Source: Actinomycetota bacterium (GTDB lineage Bacteria > Actinomycetota > Actinomycetes > Nanopelagicales > Nanopelagicaceae). From it: DNA of 9,093 nucleotides. Below the pieces are notes generated by a model that saw nothing but the letters and a program-made list of their open reading frames with translations, was not told the DNA's origin and searched no databases. Position numbers and translations under genes: made by a program. The stretch covers positions 1-9,093 of the forward strand of contig WLNM01000034.1 in NCBI GenBank assembly GCA_009699825.1, in the 5' to 3' direction. This document shows positions 7,326 to 9,093 of this stretch, one piece after another. Position 1 is the stretch's first letter; the number at the start of each line of letters is the position of its first letter.

Positions 7326-7757
7326 CTAGAAAAGTCCTGGGAACACCTCCTCAGAAACATCGGCGAATCCCTTTTCACGATCTGCTAAATATTGATTCCA
7401 TGAAGTTGAATCCCAAATTTCAACGCGAGTATTTGCACCAATAACAACGCACTCTTTTTCAAGCGCTGCATACGTACGCAAACTCTGCGGAATAGTTATG
7501 CGACCTTGACGATCTGGAATTTCATCGTGTGCACCTGCAAACATCACACGTGAGTAATCACGTGCAGCCTTTGCAGTTACTGGTGCTTGTCGCAGCGTTT
7601 CTGTGATGTGTGCAAATTCAGTTGCTGGAAAAACATAGAGACAACGTTCTTGTCCTTTTGTAATTACTAAACCAGGTGAAAGCTCTTCGCGAAATTTCGC
7701 AGGAAGAATGAGGCGACCTTTTTCATCCAGACGTGGTTCGTGGGTACCCAAAAACAT
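7326..7757 (-). CDS. mraZ: MraZ, DNA-binding transcriptional regulator of the dcw operon
   Basis: MraZ is a ring-forming AbrB/SpoVT-fold regulator that binds repeated TGGG-type boxes at its own promoter. It represses the dcw operon in E. coli, while it is reported to activate in mycoplasmas. The 143-residue protein begins MFLGTHEPRLDEKGRLILPAKFR, an almost canonical MraZ start. The two tandem swapped-hairpin units carry DEKGRLILPAKFR at 11-23 and DRQGRITIPQSLR at 82-94, with the family motif SRVMFAGAHD at 69-78. An in-frame TTG at 7778 would add seven residues but would translate through the ribosome binding site GGGGAAGGGG, so ATG at 7757 is preferred. It is the first gene of the operon, separated from rsmH by a structured leader, and its own boxes lie upstream at 7813-7879. 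Confidence 0.97.
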   Translation of the reverse strand: MFLGTHEPRLDEKGRLILPAKFREELSPGLVITKGQERCLYVFPATEFAHITETLRQAPVTAKAARDYSRVMFAGAHDEIPDRQGRITIPQSLRTYAALEKECVVIGANTRVEIWDSTSWNQYLADREKGFADVSEEVFPGLF

Positions 7758-7765
7758 CTGTAGTG

Positions 7766-7776
7766 GCCCCTTCCCC
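7766..7776 (-). promoter_or_regulatory. mraZ ribosome binding site (GGGGAAGGGGC)
   Basis: On the minus strand GGGGAAGGGGC lies about eight bases before the mraZ ATG at 7757, and supports that start over the TTG at 7778. The 11 bases are an exact inverted copy of 7261-7271, which forms the apical loop and top three stem bases of the rsmH leader hairpin. In the same transcript the two stretches are therefore fully complementary. Confidence 0.7.
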
Positions 7777-7812
7777 AAGGTGTCCTATGCGAGCGTGAAA
7801 ATACGGCTCATT

Positions 7813-7879
7813 CCCCACTTTACTCCCTTTTTCCCCATTTTCAACCACCTATCCCCACAAATATCCCCACCGCTCCCCA
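7813..7879 (-). promoter_or_regulatory. MraZ box array: five TGGGG repeats plus one weak copy
   Basis: On the minus strand TGGGG begins at 7879, 7869, 7857, 7837 and 7817. A weaker TGGTT begins at 7847, and a GGGA near 7827 falls in the remaining slot. Steps are 10, 12, 10, 10 and 20 bases, so all but one fit a 10-base period, which is five-base boxes with five-base spacers. MraZ is known to bind direct TGGGN repeats with five-base spacers in front of mraZ. E. coli has three, so this array is longer. The downstream boxes overlap the proposed -35/-10 elements, which fits autorepression by occlusion, although direction of control cannot be read from sequence. Confidence 0.85.
7817..7844 (-). 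promoter_or_regulatory. Candidate mraZ/dcw operon promoter
   Basis: On the minus strand TTGAAA (7844-7839) is followed after 16 bases by TAAAGT (7822-7817), matching the TTGNNN and TANNNT patterns of a housekeeping sigma promoter. Transcription would start near 7810, giving an mraZ leader of roughly 50 bases that holds the ribosome binding site. The elements lie inside the MraZ box array. A second TATTTT at 7803-7798 is an alternative -10 but has no good -35. No start site data were available. Confidence 0.45.
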
Positions 7880-7894
7880 CTAGGTTCAGGGCAT

Positions 7895-7923
7895 AAAAAA
7901 AGCCCCCCGAATTCGGGAGGCCT
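7895..7923 (-). terminator. Intrinsic terminator after the DUF3040 gene
   Basis: The transcript carries a stem centred on the palindrome CCCGAATTCGGG (7906-7917). It extends outward to about twelve pairs including two G-U pairs, and is followed directly by seven U residues (7901-7895). It starts 19 bases after the DUF3040 stop at 7942 and lies upstream of the MraZ boxes, so it should insulate the dcw operon from dinB-side transcription. There is no T-run on the plus strand, so it acts on minus-strand transcripts only. Confidence 0.9.
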
Positions 7924-7941
7924 GTGCGTGGGATCTACTTC

Positions 7942-8298
7942 TTAGTTATCGAAATTACGCTCATCCCAGCGTTGTTCTAGACGTGAGCGAATACCTGAGT
8001 TCTTACTCTTGGCAGCGTTTTTGGGGCCTTTGCCGATTCCGCCAAGTGCTGACAGGACTGTGATCAGGCCAAAGAGGGCGATGAGAAATCCCAATATTCC
8101 AACTGGAACGGTCTGAGAAATAAGGCCACCTAAAATTATTGCAAGGCCCGAGAGCAGCGCTCCTACGCCAGTGAGCACCCGAGCGCGGCCAGGAAAAGTG
8201 CGGCTACCTGTCAGAGTCGAGGATAGGCGCGGGTCATCAGCAGATAGAGCTTGCTCCATCTCGGCTAATAGTTGACGCTCGCGATCTGACAGTGGCAT
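7942..8298 (-). CDS. DUF3040 family small membrane protein
   Basis: The 118-residue product begins MPLSDRERQLLAEMEQALSADDPRL, the charged N-terminal signature of DUF3040 proteins (PLSxxEQxxLxxmExxLxxxDP). These are small actinobacterial membrane proteins of unknown function. Two hydrophobic segments follow at about 41-61 and 64-85, separated by a very short turn. The protein ends in a basic C-terminal tail (RSRLEQRWDERNFDN). N- and C-termini are probably both cytoplasmic. The ATG has no Shine-Dalgarno sequence, but TATTGT sits seven bases before it, suggesting a leaderless transcript. The gene lies 33 bases after dinB and ends in a strong terminator before the mraZ promoter. Its position next to the dcw cluster may only be synteny, so I assign no function. 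Confidence 0.85.
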   Translation of the reverse strand: MPLSDRERQLLAEMEQALSADDPRLSSTLTGSRTFPGRARVLTGVGALLSGLAIILGGLISQTVPVGILGFLIALFGLITVLSALGGIGKGPKNAAKSKNSGIRSRLEQRWDERNFDN

Positions 8299-8305
8299 AG
8301 CCGTA

Positions 8306-8311
8306 ACAATA
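8306..8311 (-). promoter_or_regulatory. Candidate -10 element for a leaderless DUF3040 transcript
   Basis: TATTGT on the minus strand ends seven bases before the DUF3040 ATG at 8298. This is the distance expected when transcription begins at or next to the start codon. The lack of any purine-rich ribosome binding site in the 33-base gap supports this, as leaderless genes are common in Actinobacteria. No convincing -35 is visible, and read-through from dinB remains possible. Confidence 0.35.
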
Positions 8312-8331
8312 GAACAACTTTTGTAATCGGG

Positions 8332-9093
8332 CTACTCGTCTTCAGGGGTGTTTTCTACCAAGCGCCCTGGGCGCACACTTGCGCGGCCAAATCGGGCACG
8401 TGCGCGATCGATTGCGCGCTCGGCATCGCGCCAGCCCTTATCGCGAGCACCCAACACCATCTGTTCAGGGGCTGCGCTAACGAGATTTTCAAGGCTGACA
8501 CCGACTAGTCGCAATCGTGCACGCTCTATTCGAAGCGCTGCATATAAATCTTTTACAACTTCATAAGCTTCATGTGCACTATCTGTTGCAAGTGGCAGAG
8601 TTTTTGAGCGGTTAATGGTTGTGAAATCTGCAAAACGAACTTTAATTGAAATTGTCTTAGCAAATAATTCTTTTTCGCGTAAACGTGCAGTTGCTTTTTG
8701 AGTAAGGCGCAAAAACTCTTGCAGTATCTCTTCAGGATTATCTAAATCCTGTGCAAATGTTTCTGCTGCGCTAATGCTCTTATCTACATCTTCAGGTGTC
8801 ACATCGCGAAAATCCCGCCCCCACGCAAGTTCGTGAAGTGTTTCACCTGCGGCTTGCCCAACTGCTCTAATCAGTGTGGCACGTGGCAACTTTGCAACAT
8901 CTTCGACGGTGCGCAGTCCCAATTGTTCTAGTGTTTCCGCAGTCTTTGGTCCAACCCCCCACAGCGCAGATACTGGCAATGGATGCAAAAAAGTGAGTAT
9001 TCGATCGGGTGCGATTTCTAATAAACCATTTGGCTTACAGTGCCCAGAGGCTAATTTTGCTATGAATTTAGATGGTGCAATTCCAACTGAACA
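8332..9093 (-). CDS. dinB: DinB, Y-family DNA polymerase IV (C-terminal 253 residues, N-terminus beyond window)
   Basis: The reading frame is open to the window edge, so the protein is partial. The visible part starts CSVGIAPSKFIAKLAS, the end of the Y-family palm motif, and continues with KPNGLLEI. The thumb follows with helix-hairpin-helix VSALWGVGPKTAETLEQLGL, and then the little-finger domain (SISAAETFAQDL, SIKVRFADFTTINRSKTL, RLRLVGVSLENL). DinB is an error-prone translesion polymerase. The catalytic Asp/Glu residues of the N-terminal palm are not in the window, so activity cannot be judged. The tail RPGRLVENTPEDE shows no obvious QLxLF-type clamp-binding motif, which may mark a clamp-independent or divergent form. 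A TTG at 8988 is not the start, because homology runs well upstream of it. It lies 33 bases ahead of the DUF3040 gene. Confidence 0.93.
   Translation of the reverse strand, partial: CSVGIAPSKFIAKLASGHCKPNGLLEIAPDRILTFLHPLPVSALWGVGPKTAETLEQLGLRTVEDVAKLPRATLIRAVGQAAGETLHELAWGRDFRDVTPEDVDKSISAAETFAQDLDNPEEILQEFLRLTQKATARLREKELFAKTISIKVRFADFTTINRSKTLPLATDSAHEAYEVVKDLYAALRIERARLRLVGVSLENLVSAAPEQMVLGARDKGWRDAERAIDRARARFGRASVRPGRLVENTPEDE

Noticed and set aside
7758..7778. TTG at 7778 as the mraZ start
   Set aside because: It would translate the ribosome binding site; MraZ proteins characteristically begin MFLG, which corresponds to ATG at 7757.
8332..8988. A separate 218-residue gene starting at TTG 8988
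   Set aside because: The same frame is open to the window edge and encodes clear DinB sequence (CSVGIAPSKFIAKLAS) upstream, so this is an internal codon of a partial dinB.
1..9093. CRISPR arrays, insertion sequences, tRNA genes, prophage or defence genes
   Set aside because: No spaced repeats, transposase-like frames, tRNA-like folds or atypical gene islands were seen; nearly the whole window is accounted for by housekeeping genes and short control regions.

Overview
The window is the front half of a division and cell wall (dcw) cluster from an actinobacterium, with every gene on the minus strand. Reading from high to low coordinates, the order is: dinB (cut by the window edge), a DUF3040 membrane protein, an intrinsic terminator, the mraZ promoter with its MraZ boxes, mraZ, a structured RNA leader, rsmH (mraW), an ftsL-like gene, ftsI, murE, murF, mraY and the first 31 codons of murD.

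The actinobacterial assignment rests on the DUF3040 protein, the dinB-DUF3040-mraZ order, the form of the MraZ and FtsI proteins, the paired cysteines in the external loop of MraY, and a GC-rich hairpin just upstream of rsmH. Coding sequence is unusually AT-rich for the phylum and spacing is very tight (GTGA, ATGA and TAATG junctions). This suggests a low-GC, streamlined lineage such as the freshwater acI group (Nanopelagicales). That placement is an inference from style, not from a marker comparison. The DNPR motif of MurE indicates meso-diaminopimelate peptidoglycan.

Region by region: 8332-9093 is DNA polymerase IV. 7942-8298 is the DUF3040 gene, probably with its own leaderless promoter, ending in a strong hairpin/U-tract terminator at 7895-7923. 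7758-7894 is control DNA, with five TGGGG boxes plus one weak TGGTT box on a mostly 10-bp repeat, overlapping a plausible -35/-10 pair. mraZ follows at 7326-7757. 7181-7325 has no gene but encodes a long imperfect hairpin in the transcript. From 7180 down to 1 the genes form one nearly gapless operon.

The genes work together as follows. MraZ binds the boxes and sets transcription. RsmH methylates 16S rRNA. FtsL and FtsI act at the septum. MurE, MurF and MurD build UDP-MurNAc-pentapeptide in the cytoplasm, and MraY transfers it to undecaprenyl phosphate to make lipid I.

The most interesting part is the leader RNA between mraZ and rsmH. It matches in position and general form the described actinobacterial mraW RNA motif, whose function is not established as far as I know. 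In this copy the eight-base apical loop can pair over its whole length with the rsmH ribosome binding site, and the same loop plus three stem bases is perfectly complementary to the mraZ ribosome binding site. This suggests a translational switch, though it is not proof of one.
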